Shown here in pieces: positions 5,184-6,332 of a stretch of DNA of 6,332 bases. Origin of the DNA: Candidatus Zhuqueibacterota bacterium. GTDB taxonomy: Bacteria > Zhuqueibacterota > QNDG01. Position 1 is the first letter of the stretch. The number at the start of each line of letters is the position of its first letter. The notes under the pieces are model-generated. The model was not told the origin of the DNA, made no database searches, and saw only the letters and a program-made list of their open reading frames with translations. Location: contig QNDG01000096.1 in assembly GCA_003645915.1 (NCBI GenBank), positions 1 through 6,332 of the forward strand, read 5' to 3'. The position numbers were made by a program, and so were the translations under genes.

Positions 5184-6332
5184 TTATTTATTTGATGTGT
5201 TGCAGCAGATATTTTTTATTCTTTCGATAATTACATGCGGCTCTGCCGGCTTTTTAATAAATCCGTTAATACCAAGCTGCTTTATTGCATCAATATCCAC
5301 CCTGTTGTTAATTACACTTAATATTAAAAGAGGAACATCCTTTGTAAACGGCATTCTTTTTAAGATCCTGGCAGCATTTAAACCGTCTTTGCTTCTTATT
5401 GCAGGTTCAAGGATTATAAGAGAAAGCTGATGAGCTTTTGCATACCTGACGCCTTCGCTTCCTGAAGTGGCGATTATAGGCATATAACCCTCTGACGTGA
5501 GAGCATGTTCAAGCGGGAACGTAATATTTCTGTCATCGTCAATTACCAGAATAATTGCTTTATCTGCAGGAGATGAAATCTTTTCCCCGAGAAGAGTGTT
5601 TAAATACTGAGTGCATTCTGCACTAAAAGAATCTCTGGGATAGATATGCTTAAACCCTGCATACTGAGCATACATTATTTTTTCTTCTGACATATCATCT
5701 GACAGCAGGATAAAAACAGGAAGGTTCTTTCCGTTTTCTTCTGCAAGCTTCTGCAGATGTCTTGTAAACTCCCACAAGTCAATATCTTTAAATTTATTAT
5801 CAACAAGAATTATTTTCCATGGATATTCAAAAATCTTAACATTACACTCTTTTAAATCATTAAATCTGACAAGAGAATAGTTATCCTTATCAATGGCCTG
5901 TGAAATTTTAACAAAATAATCATTATCGTCACATAGAAAAGGAACCGGGAATTTTACCTTTTTTTCTCCTGTTCCGTCTTTTGCTTTTAATCCTTTTCCC
6001 GAATCTTTTTTATGCCCATGTTCATGCCACAACTTTTCAAGATATTCATAAATAATTTCCTGCTCTTTTTCCGGAAGTTTACCAAAATGGAATTCAACCT
6101 TTTTCTCGCCGCTGCTGGAATATTTTCCCGGAACAGATATTTCATTATCTCCGAAATCGAGATGAATGCGTTCATACTTGGATAAAGTCGGCAGAGTATC
6201 GACTATAAGACGATCCTCAAAAACCACTCCTTTTACACTGACCAACTTTACATCTGCTCTTATCTCTTCTTTAAAAAGAGGTATTTTTACCCACAAAGGA
6301 TTTTCAATACTTGGCCTGCTTGTAAACCCTTC
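5184..6332 (-). CDS. PilZ-like / tandem receiver regulator (5' end outside window)
   Basis: The frame stays open to the right edge, giving 382 visible residues, and no ATG or GTG precedes the conserved part, so the start is probably outside the window. Residues about 14-100 have a PilZ-like beta-barrel pattern (VKLVSVKGVVFEDRLIVDT, then an ERIHLDFGD strand and KVEFHFGKL). The (D/N)xSxxG c-di-GMP motif is degenerate (LVSVKG) and RxxxR is not evident. A Lys/Gly-rich linker follows. Receiver-like domain 1 (about 130-248) has acidic Asp135-Asp136 and a possible phosphoacceptor Asp178 in IILVDNKF, but lacks the usual KP Lys (IYPRD instead). Receiver-like domain 2 (about 258-375) has IDDD (264-267), Ser339 and KKP (360-362), but Glu309 in LIILEPAI replaces the phosphoacceptor Asp. 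There is no DNA-binding or enzymatic output domain, so the output is probably protein-protein contact or the PilZ part. It lies 9 bases upstream of atpD. Confidence 0.75.
   Translation of the reverse strand, partial: EGFTSRPSIENPLWVKIPLFKEEIRADVKLVSVKGVVFEDRLIVDTLPTLSKYERIHLDFGDNEISVPGKYSSSGEKKVEFHFGKLPEKEQEIIYEYLEKLWHEHGHKKDSGKGLKAKDGTGEKKVKFPVPFLCDDNDYFVKISQAIDKDNYSLVRFNDLKECNVKIFEYPWKIILVDNKFKDIDLWEFTRHLQKLAEENGKNLPVFILLSDDMSEEKIMYAQYAGFKHIYPRDSFSAECTQYLNTLLGEKISSPADKAIILVIDDDRNITFPLEHALTSEGYMPIIATSGSEGVRYAKAHQLSLIILEPAIRSKDGLNAARILKRMPFTKDVPLLILSVINNRVDIDAIKQLGINGFIKKPAEPHVIIERIKNICCNTSNK

Noticed and set aside
5161..5430. Plus-strand hydrophobic frame that could look like a small membrane protein
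   Set aside because: It lies antisense to the conserved second receiver domain; its hydrophobicity comes from the complement of polar codons there.
6294..6296. TTG as the start codon of the PilZ/receiver gene
   Set aside because: The frame stays open to the window edge and no Shine-Dalgarno site precedes the TTG, so a start beyond 6332 is more likely; a TTG start cannot be fully excluded.

Overview
The window is AT-rich bacterial DNA with eight protein-coding genes in two convergent blocks. A protein with OmpA-type peptidoglycan-binding domain and a GlmU-type enzyme point to a peptidoglycan-bearing cell, probably Gram-negative. Subunit D of a V/A-type (rather than F-type) rotary ATPase narrows this to lineages that carry such an enzyme, for example spirochaete-like or Fibrobacterota-like bacteria or related uncultured groups. 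That lineage guess is weak because no rRNA or tRNA is present.

Plus strand, 1-3562: the 3' end of a small HAD-family (soluble P-type ATPase-like) protein is followed by an imperfect hairpin and a 204-base gap with a possible promoter. Next come an exported protein joining a galactose-binding-like domain to an OmpA C-terminal domain, a dGTPase-family HD phosphohydrolase starting 2 bases after it, and a GlmU-type nucleotidyltransferase whose left-handed beta-helix stops after about three coils, so the acetyltransferase half is absent. A hairpin with a T tract overlaps the glmU stop codon and probably ends the transcript. The last three genes look like one operon for envelope and nucleotide metabolism.

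Minus strand, 6332-3574 (read right to left): a regulator with a PilZ-like domain and two receiver-like domains (5' end outside the window) is followed by V-type ATPase subunit D, a universal stress protein and a fructose/nitrogen-type PTS EIIA protein. Gaps are 9 bases, a 14-base overlap and 22 bases, so the four genes are probably co-transcribed. Nothing else of the ATPase and no PTS permease is visible here.

The most unusual aspects are the rotor subunit of a V-type ATPase placed among signalling genes (PilZ/receiver, Usp, EIIA), a receiver domain with Glu at the phosphoacceptor position, and a naturally monofunctional-looking GlmU. I see no mobile element, CRISPR array, tRNA or rRNA.
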